This document shows positions 5,437-13,813 of a stretch of 15,107 nt of DNA, in pieces. Under the pieces are notes generated by a model. That model was not told the DNA's origin, ran no database searches, and saw only the letters and a program-made list of their open reading frames with translations. The stretch is from Pseudomonadota bacterium (GTDB taxonomy: Bacteria; Pseudomonadota; Alphaproteobacteria; Rhodospirillales; Rhodospirillaceae): NCBI GenBank assembly GCA_023396465.1, contig JAEWWF010000027.1, forward strand, positions 1 to 15,107, given 5' to 3'. The position numbers and the translations under genes are program-made. Position 1 is the first letter of the stretch. Each line of letters opens with the position of its first letter.

Positions 5437-8400
5437 ATGACCGACTTTCTCGACCACCTGAACCACCGCGTGCTGCTGTGCGACGGCGGCATGGGCTCGC
5501 TGGTGCAGGCCATGAGCCTGACGGTGGACGGCGACTTCATGGGCCGCGAGAACTGCACCGAGATCCTCACCCGCTCGCGCCCCGACGTGATCCGCGAGAT
5601 CCACGCCCGCTATTTCGCCGCCGGGGCCGATTGCGTCGAGACCAACACCTTCGGCGGCAGCCCCATCACGCTCGGCGAGTTCGACCTCTCCGACGAAGCC
5701 TTCGACCTGAACAAGCGGTCGGTGGAGATCGCCCGCGAGGCGGCGGACCAGTTCGCCGACGGCCGCCGCCGCTTCGTGCTGGGCGCCATCGGGCCGGGCA
5801 CCAAGTTGCCGAGCCTCGGCCATATCGACTACGACCGCCTGGAAGCCGCCTTCGCCGTGCAGGCCGACGGGCTGATCGCCGGCGGCTGCGACGCCATCCT
5901 CATCGAGACCTGCCAGGACCCGTTGCAGGTTAAGGCCGCCGTCAACGGCAGCAAGATCGCCCGCGCCAAGCATGGCGTCGCCATGCCGATCCTGGTGCAG
6001 GTGACCGTCGAGACCACCAGCACCCTGCTGGTCGGCACCGACATCGCCGCCGCCGCCACCATCATGGAAAGCCTGGGCGTCGACAGCCTTGGCCTCAACT
6101 GCGCCACCGGGCCGCAGGAAATGGCGGAGCATGTGCGCTGGCTGGCGGAAAACTGGCCGCGCGCCATCACCCTGCAACCCAACGCCGGCCTGCCGGAGCT
6201 GCGCAACGGCCAGACCTATTATCCGCTGACGCCGAAGGAACTGGCCGACTGGCACCGCCGCTTCATCCTGGAGGACGGGGTGAACATGGTCGGCTCCTGC
6301 TGCGGCTCGACCCCCGAGCACACGGCGGCGGTGGACGCCATGCTGACCGAGATGGGGCAGGGCGCCCGCCCGCCGGTGGTGCGCCGCTCCGTCCACTGGG
6401 TGCCGGGGGTGGCGTCGCTCTATGGCCGCGTCGACCTGCGGCAGGAAAACGCCTTCCTGTCCATCGGTGAACGCTGCAATGCCAACGGCTCGAAGAAGTT
6501 CCGCGAGTTGCAGGACGCCGAGGACTGGGACGGCACCGTCGCCATGGGCCGCGAACAGGTGAAGGAAGGCAGCCACACGCTGGACGTCTGCACCGCCTTC
6601 GTCGGCCGTGATGAAATCTCCGACATGACCAACGTCATCACCCGCATGCGGGGGTCGGTGAACGCGCCGCTGGTCATCGACTCGACGGAAACGCCGGTGA
6701 TCGAGGCAGCGCTGAAGCTTTACGGTGGCAAGGCGATCATCAACTCCATCAACTTCGAGGATGGCGAGCATCAGGCCGCCGAGCGCCTGCAACTGGCCCG
6801 CAAGTACGGTGCCGCCGTCATCGCGCTGACCATCGATGAAGAGGGCATGGCCAAGACCGCCGAGGCCAAGCTCGCCATCGCCAAGCGGCTGTATGATTTC
6901 GCCGTCAACACCCACGGCCTGCCGGCGTCGGACCTGATGTTCGACCCGCTCACCTTCACCATCTGCACCGGCAACGACGACGACCGCCGCCTGGGCCTGG
7001 AGACGCTGGACGCCATCGAGCGCATCGCCACCGACCTGCCCGAGTGCCAGATCATCCTTGGCCTCTCCAACATCTCCTTCGGCCTGAAGCCGGCGGGGCG
7101 GCATGTGCTCAACTCGGTATTCCTCGACCATGCGGTGAAGCGCGGCATGACCGGCGCCATCGTGCATGTCTCCAAGATCATGCCGCTGCACAAGATCCCG
7201 GCCGAGGAAGTGAAGGCCGCCGAAGACCTGATCTTCGACCGCCGGGCCGAGGGCCATGACCCGCTGCACGCCTTCATCGACCTGTTCAAGGACCGCACCG
7301 TCGCCACCGCCGTCAAGACCCGGCCGGAAACGGTGGAGGAGCGCCTGAAGCAGCGCATCGTCGACGGCGACCGCCAGGGGCTGGAGGACGACCTCGCCGA
7401 GGCCATGAAGACCTATCCGCCGCTGGAGATCATCAACTCCCTGCTGCTCGACGGCATGAAGGTGGTGGGGGAGCTGTTCGGCTCCGGCCAGATGCAGCTG
7501 CCCTTCGTGCTGCAATCGGCGGAAACCATGAAGACCGCCGTGGCGTGGCTGGAGCCGCACATGGAAAAGGCGGAAGGCCAGGCCAAGGGCACCATCGTGC
7601 TGGCGACCGTGAAGGGCGACGTCCATGACATCGGCAAGAATCTGGTCGACATCATCCTGACCAACAACGGCTATCGCGTTGTCAACCTGGGCATCAAGCA
7701 GCCCATCGCCACCATCATCTCGGCGGCGAAGGAACACCGGGCCGACGCCGTCGGCATGTCGGGCCTGCTGGTGAAGTCCACCGTCATCATGCGCGAGAAC
7801 CTGGAGGAAATGACCCGCGAGGGCCTCGACCTGCCGGTCATCCTCGGCGGCGCGGCGCTGACCCGCAACTACGTCGAGACCGACTGTGTGAGTGCGTATG
7901 GCGCCAAGCGTGTGGCCTATGCCCGCGATGCCTTCGACGGGCTGAACCTGATGGCCCGCATCGCCGACGGCCAGTTCGACACGGTGTTGCAGGAGGCGCA
8001 GGCCAAGCGCGCCGCCAAGCCCGCCAGCCGCAATCCGGCCAAGGTGGCGGCGGAAGCGGCCAAGCAGGTGCATCGCCCGGTGGACTGGGAGGCGGTGAAA
8101 CTGCGCCGCCGTGAACTGGCGGCCAACGCGCCGGTGCCGATGCCGCCGTTCTGGGGTGCCCAGGTGGTTGAGAACGTGCCGGTCAAGGCGCTGGTGCCCT
8201 ACCTGTCGGAGACCATGCTGTTCCAGTTCCAGTGGGGCTTCAAGAAGTCCGGCCGCTCGCTGGCCGACTGGAAGAAGTGGGCCGACCAGGAAGTCCGCCC
8301 CATCCTCGCCCGTCTGGTCGCCCAGTGCGAGGCGGAGAAGATCCTCCGCCCGCAGGCCATCTACGGCTACTGGAAGGCGGCCTCGCACGAGAACACGCTC

Positions 8401-8925
8401 ATCGTCTTCGACCAGGATGGCGAGACGGAACTGACCCGCTTCGAGTTCCCGCGTCAGAACGCCGAGGACGGCATCTGCATCGCCGACTTCTTCCGCGACG
8501 TGGAGTCGGGCGAGCGCGACGTGGTCGGCTTCCAGATCGTCACCATGGGCCAGCAGGCGTCAGACATCGCCCGGGACTGGTTCGCCGACAACCGCTACCA
8601 GGACTACCTCTACCTGCACGGCCTGTCGGTGGAGATGGCCGAGGCGCTGGCTGAGTACACCCACAAGCGCATCCGCGCCGAACTGGGCTTCGCCAGCGAG
8701 GAAGGCCGCGACATCGAACGGCTGCTGAAGCAGGAATACCGTGGCAGCCGCTACAGCTTCGGCTACCCGGCCTGCCCGAACCTGTTCGACCAGGAAAAGC
8801 TGCTGGCCCTGCTGGGGGCGGAGCGCATCGGGGTGGTGATGGCCGACGAAGGCCAGCTCCACCCGGAACAATCCACCTCCGCCCTGGTCTGCCACCACCC
8901 GCAGGCCAAGTACTTCAACGTATGA
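5437..8925 (+). CDS. metH: Cobalamin-dependent methionine synthase MetH
   Basis: A 1162-residue, four-module enzyme that methylates homocysteine to methionine using methyl-THF and cobalamin. In order: the homocysteine-binding barrel (about 1-310) with DGGMGS and zinc ligands C222 (LNCATGP), C288 and C289 (GSCCGSTPEH); the pterin-binding barrel (about 335-620) with SIGERCNANGSKKF and PLVIDSTE; the cap and B12 domains (about 630-850) with GDVHDIG, where His730 is the lower cobalt ligand; and the SAM-binding reactivation domain (about 890-1162) with FQFQWGFKKSGRS, GYPACPN and a final HHPQAKYFNV. E. coli MetH has 1227 residues, so this is complete. The start is ATG 5437 with AGGG at 5423-5426. 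An upstream extension of the frame runs through metF and is not coding. The 56-bp gap after metF contains TCCGTTCCG twice (5395-5413) but no promoter I can defend. Likely controlled with metF by SahR. Confidence 0.97.
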   Translation: MTDFLDHLNHRVLLCDGGMGSLVQAMSLTVDGDFMGRENCTEILTRSRPDVIREIHARYFAAGADCVETNTFGGSPITLGEFDLSDEAFDLNKRSVEIAREAADQFADGRRRFVLGAIGPGTKLPSLGHIDYDRLEAAFAVQADGLIAGGCDAILIETCQDPLQVKAAVNGSKIARAKHGVAMPILVQVTVETTSTLLVGTDIAAAATIMESLGVDSLGLNCATGPQEMAEHVRWLAENWPRAITLQPNAGLPELRNGQTYYPLTPKELADWHRRFILEDGVNMVGSCCGSTPEHTAAVDAMLTEMGQGARPPVVRRSVHWVPGVASLYGRVDLRQENAFLSIGERCNANGSKKFRELQDAEDWDGTVAMGREQVKEGSHTLDVCTAFVGRDEISDMTNVITRMRGSVNAPLVIDSTETPVIEAALKLYGGKAIINSINFEDGEHQAAERLQLARKYGAAVIALTIDEEGMAKTAEAKLAIAKRLYDFAVNTHGLPASDLMFDPLTFTICTGNDDDRRLGLETLDAIERIATDLPECQIILGLSNISFGLKPAGRHVLNSVFLDHAVKRGMTGAIVHVSKIMPLHKIPAEEVKAAEDLIFDRRAEGHDPLHAFIDLFKDRTVATAVKTRPETVEERLKQRIVDGDRQGLEDDLAEAMKTYPPLEIINSLLLDGMKVVGELFGSGQMQLPFVLQSAETMKTAVAWLEPHMEKAEGQAKGTIVLATVKGDVHDIGKNLVDIILTNNGYRVVNLGIKQPIATIISAAKEHRADAVGMSGLLVKSTVIMRENLEEMTREGLDLPVILGGAALTRNYVETDCVSAYGAKRVAYARDAFDGLNLMARIADGQFDTVLQEAQAKRAAKPASRNPAKVAAEAAKQVHRPVDWEAVKLRRRELAANAPVPMPPFWGAQVVENVPVKALVPYLSETMLFQFQWGFKKSGRSLADWKKWADQEVRPILARLVAQCEAEKILRPQAIYGYWKAASHENTLIVFDQDGETELTRFEFPRQNAEDGICIADFFRDVESGERDVVGFQIVTMGQQASDIARDWFADNRYQDYLYLHGLSVEMAEALAEYTHKRIRAELGFASEEGRDIERLLKQEYRGSRYSFGYPACPNLFDQEKLLALLGAERIGVVMADEGQLHPEQSTSALVCHHPQAKYFNV

Positions 8926-9218
8926 TCGGAGGTGCTTCGTCGGGCGACCGTCTCGCCGATTCGCAGCTTCGGGCATTGCAGTGGTGAAAATGCTCGTTTC
9001 GAGGGTGCCGGCGGGCGATTTTTTACGCCCACCTCCAAGTGACTGAGACTCCTTTGGTTTCTTCACCTGTCATCGAAGAGGGGCATGATAAGGATCGGTG
9101 TTTCCGTGACAAATCGGCAACAACGCCGGCGAAAGCGCCCTTTTGGTGCCACGATTGTGGAACTATCTCCTCCAGGCGCCGTTTGTGGCGCGTCGTTCAG
9201 GCAACGGAGGACCATCGT
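8926..9218. other. metH-rlpA intergenic region with several short hairpins
   Basis: This 293-bp stretch has no supported gene. Visible structures are GGCGA/TCGCC with a 5-base loop (8943-8957), just past metH and lacking a T-run; GGGCG/CGCCC around a loop containing six Ts (9013-9030); a wobble-containing GCGCC/GGTGC hairpin near 9135-9149; and GCGCC/GGCGC with a 6-base loop (9176-9191), about 15 bases before the rlpA Shine-Dalgarno. The region probably holds the metH transcript end and the rlpA promoter. CATGATAAGG near 9085 resembles an extended -10 but lacks a clear -35 partner. Confidence 0.4.
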
Positions 9219-9599
9219 GTGAGCCGGATGTCACGCATCCCGGTCGCCGCGCTGATCGCGGCGGGTTTTGCCCTGGCCTCGCCAGCCCTGGCGCAGGACC
9301 CGGAAGAGAGTTTCGAGGTGGGTGTCGCGTCGTGGTACGGGTCGGAGTTCGCCGGCAGCATCACGGCGAGCGGCGAACCCTTCCGCCCCGGCGCCTTGAC
9401 CGCGGCACATCCGACCCTGCCGCTTGGCACGGAAGCGAAAGTGGTCAACCTGCAAAACGGCCGCGAGGTCGTGGTGCGCATCAACGACCGTGGACCTTTC
9501 CACGGCGACCGGATCATCGACCTGTCCGAACGCGCCGCCAGGATGTTGGCCATGCGGGACGACGGTCTCGCCCATGTGCGGGTGGAACCGCAGATGTAG
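9219..9599 (+). CDS. Short secreted RlpA-like double-psi beta-barrel protein
   Basis: A 126-residue protein with an N-terminal signal peptide (VAALIAAGFALASPALA|Q, cleavage after residue 25) and a single RlpA-like DPBB domain. Features are ASWYGSEFAGSITASGE, TAAHPTLPLGT, VVVRINDRGPF and RIIDLSERAARML. Residues E53, H64 and D90 correspond to the conserved acid, His and Asp of the RlpA/lytic-transglycosylase barrel. There is no SPOR domain and no lipobox, so it is a soluble periplasmic protein rather than the classical septal lipoprotein. It may cleave glycan strands denuded of peptides, but that activity is inferred from family. GTG 9219 is chosen for GGAGG at 9206-9210; ATG 9228 is an alternative. 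The frame extends upstream to 9039, but those 60 residues precede the signal peptide. It stands alone and converges on the next gene. Confidence 0.87.
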   Translation: MSRMSRIPVAALIAAGFALASPALAQDPEESFEVGVASWYGSEFAGSITASGEPFRPGALTAAHPTLPLGTEAKVVNLQNGREVVVRINDRGPFHGDRIIDLSERAARMLAMRDDGLAHVRVEPQM

Positions 9600-9678
9600 C
9601 CGAAGGCGGCGGAAGGTCGATGTGGCGCTTGATCCGCGCTCCTGCCTTCCCCTTTGGCCGCAGAGTGGCGATTCCCAA

Positions 9679-9715
9679 GCCCCCGATCGCAGAAGGCGGC
9701 GGGGGCCTAACTTTT
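9679..9715 (+). terminator. Possible intrinsic terminator after rlpA
   Basis: GCCCCCG (9679-9685) pairs with CGGGGGC (9700-9706) around a 14-base loop, followed after four bases by CTTTT and more pyrimidines. It lies 80 bp past the rlpA stop and before the convergent GGDEF-like gene. The loop is long and the T-run short, so strength is uncertain. Confidence 0.4.
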
Positions 9716-9753
9716 CCCTCGGGATAGTGCGGGTGGTGGAGAGACGGGGGCGG

Positions 9754-10614
9754 TCAGCGCCCCACCGCCAGCATCACATGGTCCGGTCCTTGCCGACGCG
9801 CGGCCAGCAGCGCCTTTTCCGCCCGGCCCAGCAACTGCTCCACCGAATCGGTGCCGCACTCGGCCCCGCCGATGCAGACAGTGAAGGCCGGCGCCCCGCT
9901 CCCGGCCGCAGCCGCCAATGCGGCCCGCAGTCGTTCCGCCAGGGCCAGTGCCCCGGCGGCGGCGGTGGAGGGAAGCAACACGGCGAGTTCACCATGGCCG
10001 AGACGGCCGATCAGGTCGGGCTCGCGCAGCACGCTGGTGCAGGTGATGGCGAGCTGGGACAGGATGGCATCGTCGTCCCCATCCGCAGGGGCGGTCAGAT
10101 TATCGACGCCAATCACCAGCAGGCTGAGGCCGTGGCTGTAGCGGCGGGCGCGCTCGACCTCCTCGCTGGCGCGGGTGAGGAAGGCGCGGCGCAACAGGGC
10201 GCCGGTGACGGGGTCGAGCACCGCCTCCCGCCGCCTTTCCAACTCCGCCGTTCGCACGGCGAGAACCAGCGATAGCCTTGCCGTCACCTCCGCCGGCGTC
10301 AGGCCAGGGCGAAGCACGTCCGTCACGCCCGCCGCCAGCAAGGCTTCCGCCGTCGTATCGTCATCGCCGTCGAGCGCCGCGATGAGCATTGCCGGCCCCC
10401 TTGCCGTGCTCAGTCCCGCGGCGGACCGCAAGGCACTGGCCGCGGCCATCTGCTCCGTCGAAGGCCCCCACAGGATCACCACATCGGCGGCCGCCATCCG
10501 TGCCCCCATCTCCGTGTCGACAGACGACAACTGGATGTCGTTCCGGCCCTGGAGGACGGCCGCCACGGGACGTTGCGCCGAGGTGGGCCGCCCGAGGGTA
10601 AGGATATGGAGCAT
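9754..10614 (-). CDS. Degenerate pseudo-receiver/GGDEF-like protein
   Basis: A 286-residue cytoplasmic protein with two recognisable but degraded domains. Residues 1-120 look like a response-regulator receiver (ILTLGRP, ADVVILWGPS, GVTDVLRPGLTPAEVTARL), but Trp49 sits near the phospho-acceptor position and the conserved Lys is not in place. Residues 130-286 follow the GGDEF plan (DPVTGALLRRAFL, SLLVIGVDNL, RLGHGELAVLLP, a FTVCIGGAE strand and a final helix with EQLLGRAEKALLAAR). The signature GG(D/E)EF is GHGEL (206-210), and the first metal-binding Asp is Gly169. Diguanylate cyclase activity is therefore unlikely; nucleotide sensing, c-di-GMP-independent scaffolding or a protein-interaction role are possible. 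The start is the ATG at 10614 with only a weak Shine-Dalgarno. It is transcribed away from the following small gene. Confidence 0.8.
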   Translation of the reverse strand: MLHILTLGRPTSAQRPVAAVLQGRNDIQLSSVDTEMGARMAAADVVILWGPSTEQMAAASALRSAAGLSTARGPAMLIAALDGDDDTTAEALLAAGVTDVLRPGLTPAEVTARLSLVLAVRTAELERRREAVLDPVTGALLRRAFLTRASEEVERARRYSHGLSLLVIGVDNLTAPADGDDDAILSQLAITCTSVLREPDLIGRLGHGELAVLLPSTAAAGALALAERLRAALAAAAGSGAPAFTVCIGGAECGTDSVEQLLGRAEKALLAARRQGPDHVMLAVGR

Positions 10615-10788
10615 TGGACGTCGTGCCTATTTGGAATGATTCGATATTTCCACTGTAGCGAAAACTTTTGGCGAAATCTGCGCCTCCTGGCGTGGTTGTC
10701 CGTTCGGGCGCGATGCCGGGACACCTCCTCCGGTCGTGGTGCGTTGGAACGGGAAAGACGTTGTTCAACCGCATAGGGAGACGCCGCC

Positions 10789-11028
10789 ATGGCCGAGCGC
10801 CCCAATCACCCCACCGCCGACGACCCGCCCATCGCGCCGAAAGAGAGCAAGCCGCATCCTGACATGGGGCGCCCGTCGACCACCACCGGCACCACCACGC
10901 GCGCCACCGATGCGGTCAGCGGCCTCGGTGCTCCTGGCGGTGGTCAGAAGAGCACGCCGCTGCGCATGATCATGATGGCGGTCGTGGCGGTGGTGGTGGT
11001 GCTGGTCATCGCCGGCGTCCTTGCCTGA
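10789..11028 (+). CDS. Small protein with disordered N-terminus and C-terminal membrane anchor
   Basis: A 79-residue protein that I do not recognise. Residues 1-57 are polar and rich in Pro, Thr and Gly (for example STTTGTTTRATD), likely disordered. Residues 60-79 form a single hydrophobic helix (MIMMAVVAVVVVLVIAGVLA) reaching the C-terminus, preceded by KSTPLR, so a tail-anchored, N-in topology is likely. AGGGAG lies about nine bases before the ATG, codon use matches the neighbours, and the TGA is followed by a 78-bp gap to adenine deaminase on the same strand. Cotranscription is possible but no functional link is evident. Confidence 0.72.
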   Translation: MAERPNHPTADDPPIAPKESKPHPDMGRPSTTTGTTTRATDAVSGLGAPGGGQKSTPLRMIMMAVVAVVVVLVIAGVLA

Positions 11029-11106
11029 GCCGGCCGTTCGGGCTTCCGTCCGGGACGCTGGCACCTCATGTTAAACGGGTGCATCCCTCGTCCGGAGACC
11101 GTCCGC

Positions 11107-12837
11107 ATGGCGCCGCCCACCACCCCCATCCCCGACGCCGCCGGCTTTCTCGGTCGCTGCATCGACCAAGCCCTGGGCCGGCAGGAGGCCGATCTGGTCA
11201 TCCGCGACACCCGTTTCCTCAACGTGGTGACAGGGGAGGTGGCGCGGGGTGACATCGCCGTCTGCGGCGACCGCATCGTTGGCACTTACGACACCTATCG
11301 CGGCCGACGGGAGATCGACGGCCGCGATCTGGTCTGCGTGCCCGGTTTCATCGATACCCACGTCCATTGCGAGTCGACGCTGGTGTCGCCGTTGGAGTTC
11401 GACCGTTGCGTCCTGCCGCGCGGCACCACCACCGCCATCTGCGATCCGCACGAGATGTGCAACGTGCTCGGCCGCACCGGCCTGGACTATTTCACCACGG
11501 CGGCGGAGGCGACGGCGCTCGACCTGCGGGTGCAGCTGTCGTCCTGCGTGCCGGCCACCGCCCTGGAAACGGCGGCGGCGCGGCTGACGGCGGCGGACCT
11601 GCTGCCCTACCGCCACCATCCCAAGGTCATCGGGCTGGCCGAGTTCATGAACGTGCCCGGCGTGCTGCACAAGGACCCGGAGGTGCTGGAGAAGCTCGCC
11701 GCTTTCCAAGGCGGCCACATCGACGGCCACGCGCCGCTGCTGTCGGGGCATGATCTCAATGCGTATCTGGCCTGCGGTGTGAAGAACTGCCACGAGACCA
11801 CCAGCTACGACGAGGCCATGGAGAAGCTGCGCAAGGGCATGCAGCTGCTCATCCGCGAAGGCACCGTCAGCAAGGACGTGGAGGCACTGCTGCCGGCCCT
11901 GACGGCGGAAACCTCCAGCTTCTGCGGCTTCTGCACCGATGACCGCAATCCGCTCGACATCGCCGAGGAAGGCCATCTCGACCACGTCATCCGCAAGGCC
12001 ATCGCCGGCGGGGCGCCCTTGGCCCACGTCTACCGCGCCGCCACCTGGTCGGCGGCCATGGGCTTCGGCCTTACCGACCGTGGCCTGATCGCGCCCGGCA
12101 AGCGGGCCGATATCGTGCTGCTGGGCGACTTGGAAGCCTGTGACGTGCAGGGGGTGATCTCGGCCGGGCGGGTGGTGACGCCCGACCTGTTCGCCGGCCG
12201 CCGGGCGCCCGATCCGGTCGGGCTGGACAGCGTCAAGCTGGCGCCGGTGACGGCGGCGGCCTTCGCCGCCCCGGCCAGCGGCCCCACCGGCCCGGTCATC
12301 GGCATCGCCGCCGGGCGCATCGTCACCGAGCATCTGCGCGAGTCGTTGCCCTACCGCGACGGCCTGCGCCACGCCGATCCGGCCCGCGATATCCTGAAGG
12401 TCTGCGTGCTCGCCCGTCACGGGGTGAACACCAACATCGGGCGCGGCTTCGTGAAGGGCTTCGGCTTGCGGTCGGGGGCGCTGGCGTCCTCGGTCGGCCA
12501 CGACAGCCATAACGTCTGCGTCGTCGGCGCCTCCGACACCGACATGGCGGTGGCGGTCAACCGGCTGATCGAACTGGGCGGTGGCTTCGTCGCCGTGCAG
12601 GACGGCCGGGTTTTGGCTGACCTGCCGCTGCCCATGGCCGGGCTGATGAGCCTCGACCCCTTCGAGCGGGTACGCGAGCGCCTGGAGGGCCTGCGGGCAG
12701 CGGTCCGCGCCATGGGCTGCCCGCTGCCGGAACCCTTCCTGCAACTGGCCTTCCTGCCGCTGCCGGTGATCCCCCACCTGAAGATCACCGACAAGGGGCT
12801 GGTGGACGTGGACCGGTTCGAGCTGATCGCCGCCTGA
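11107..12837 (+). CDS. ade: Adenine deaminase (Ade family)
   Basis: A 576-residue amidohydrolase close in size to E. coli Ade (588). It converts adenine to hypoxanthine and ammonia for purine salvage. Metal and catalytic motifs are in order: GFIDTHVHCESTL with H85 and H87, GLAEFMN with E179, GHIDGHAP with H204 and H208, NCHETTSY with H229, and CTDDRNP with D278/D279. The C-terminal half has the family blocks LARHGVNTNIGRGFVKGFGL, LASSVGHDSHNVCVVG and LKITDKGLVDVD. ATG 11107 has GGAG at 11094-11097; an in-frame ATG at 11068 would add 13 residues but has no ribosome-binding site. The stop is four bases from the stop of the convergent DUF808 gene. Identity is strong; whether it also acts on other 6-aminopurines cannot be read from sequence. 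Confidence 0.93.
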   Translation: MAPPTTPIPDAAGFLGRCIDQALGRQEADLVIRDTRFLNVVTGEVARGDIAVCGDRIVGTYDTYRGRREIDGRDLVCVPGFIDTHVHCESTLVSPLEFDRCVLPRGTTTAICDPHEMCNVLGRTGLDYFTTAAEATALDLRVQLSSCVPATALETAAARLTAADLLPYRHHPKVIGLAEFMNVPGVLHKDPEVLEKLAAFQGGHIDGHAPLLSGHDLNAYLACGVKNCHETTSYDEAMEKLRKGMQLLIREGTVSKDVEALLPALTAETSSFCGFCTDDRNPLDIAEEGHLDHVIRKAIAGGAPLAHVYRAATWSAAMGFGLTDRGLIAPGKRADIVLLGDLEACDVQGVISAGRVVTPDLFAGRRAPDPVGLDSVKLAPVTAAAFAAPASGPTGPVIGIAAGRIVTEHLRESLPYRDGLRHADPARDILKVCVLARHGVNTNIGRGFVKGFGLRSGALASSVGHDSHNVCVVGASDTDMAVAVNRLIELGGGFVAVQDGRVLADLPLPMAGLMSLDPFERVRERLEGLRAAVRAMGCPLPEPFLQLAFLPLPVIPHLKITDKGLVDVDRFELIAA

Positions 12838-12841
12838 GCGG

Positions 12842-13798
12842 TCAGCCCTTGCGGAACAGCCGGCCGCCAAGGGTGACGGCGGGGATGAGGGCGGCGCCGA
12901 TGGCCACGCCGAACAGGCCGAAGGCAGCGGCGCCGACCGTCCAGGCCCCCACCGCCGAGGCGGTGCCATTGCCCAGGCGGGAGGCGGCGCCATCGGTGAG
13001 ATCATGGACGGCATGTTCGATGCCGGTCAGGCCGAAGGAGGCCAGGCCGTGGATCAGGATGCCGCCGCCGACCCATAGCATGGCCGCCGTGCCGACGACG
13101 CTGAGGCCCTTGAGCAGCTTGGGCATGCCCGTCACCAGCAGGCGGCCGATCGGGGCGACGGCGCCGCCCCGATCCGCCAGATGCAGGCCCACGTCGTCGG
13201 CCTTCACGATGATCGCCACGACGCCGTAGACCAGCAGCGTGATGCCGATGCCGACCAGGGCGAGCACCGCCGCCTGCGACCAGTAGGAGGTCGTTTCCTC
13301 GGCGACCACGGCCAGACTCATGGCCATGATTTCGGCCGACAGGATGAAATCGGTGCGGATGGCGCCGTGCACCACCCGTGCTTCCAGCGCCGCCGCCGTT
13401 TCCTCGGCGCCGGGGCCATCGCCATCGTCGTGCCCATGGCCGCCGCCGACGGCCTCCCATACCTTCTCCGCGCCTTCGAAACAGAGGTAGAGCCCGCCCG
13501 CCATCAGCAGCGGCATCACCGCCCACGGCGCGAAGGCGCTGAGCAGCAGCGCGATCGGCAGCAGGATCAGCAGCTTGTTGCGCAGGGATCCGACGGTGAT
13601 CTTGGCGATGATCGGCAGTTCCCGCGCCGGGGACAGGCCGACCACATAGCGCGGCGTCACCGCCGCGTCATCGACGACGATGCCGAGGGTCTTGACCCCG
13701 GCGCGGCCCGCCTGGGCGACGGCGTCATCGACGCCGGCGGCGGCGACCTTGGCAAGCATCGCGACATCATCAAGCAGGGCGAGAAGGCCGGTCGCCAT
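12842..13798 (-). CDS. DUF808 family integral membrane protein (YedI-like)
   Basis: A 318-residue inner-membrane protein of the DUF808 family, related to E. coli YedI (305 residues). It begins with the typical MATGLLALLDDVAMLAK, then DDAAVTPRYVVGLSPARELPII and KITVGSLRNKLLILLPIALLL, followed by AEIMAMSLAVVAEET and a series of hydrophobic helices (about 73-105, 168-195, 200-220, 255-275, 285-310). A His/Asp-rich loop (GGGHGHDDGDG, about residue 120) could bind metal, but that is only a suggestion. Function of the family is unknown. ATG 13798 sits seven bases after GGAG; ATG 13801 directly before it is the alternative. The open frame extends 48 residues upstream, but that part is Arg/Ser/Pro-rich and crosses the rlmB stop. 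It lies 79 bp downstream of rlmB on the same strand. Confidence 0.88.
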   Translation of the reverse strand: MATGLLALLDDVAMLAKVAAAGVDDAVAQAGRAGVKTLGIVVDDAAVTPRYVVGLSPARELPIIAKITVGSLRNKLLILLPIALLLSAFAPWAVMPLLMAGGLYLCFEGAEKVWEAVGGGHGHDDGDGPGAEETAAALEARVVHGAIRTDFILSAEIMAMSLAVVAEETTSYWSQAAVLALVGIGITLLVYGVVAIIVKADDVGLHLADRGGAVAPIGRLLVTGMPKLLKGLSVVGTAAMLWVGGGILIHGLASFGLTGIEHAVHDLTDGAASRLGNGTASAVGAWTVGAAAFGLFGVAIGAALIPAVTLGGRLFRKG

Positions 13799-13813
13799 CA
13801 TGGGGCTCCGCAA

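Noticed and set aside
5302..8388. Very long open frame of about 1028 codons on the minus strand, antisense to metH
   Set aside because: It mirrors metH; high third-position GC removes stop codons from the opposite strand. Its residues (His, Gln, Gly, Ala-rich, no domains) are typical of shadow frames and there is no ribosome-binding site.
9039..9218. N-terminal extension of the RlpA-like protein
   Set aside because: It would place 60 polar residues before a clear signal peptide. The GTG at 9219 has GGAGG at the right distance.
11071..13014. 647-codon minus-strand frame antisense to adenine deaminase
   Set aside because: Shadow of ade with no recognisable domain; ade has full family motifs on the plus strand.
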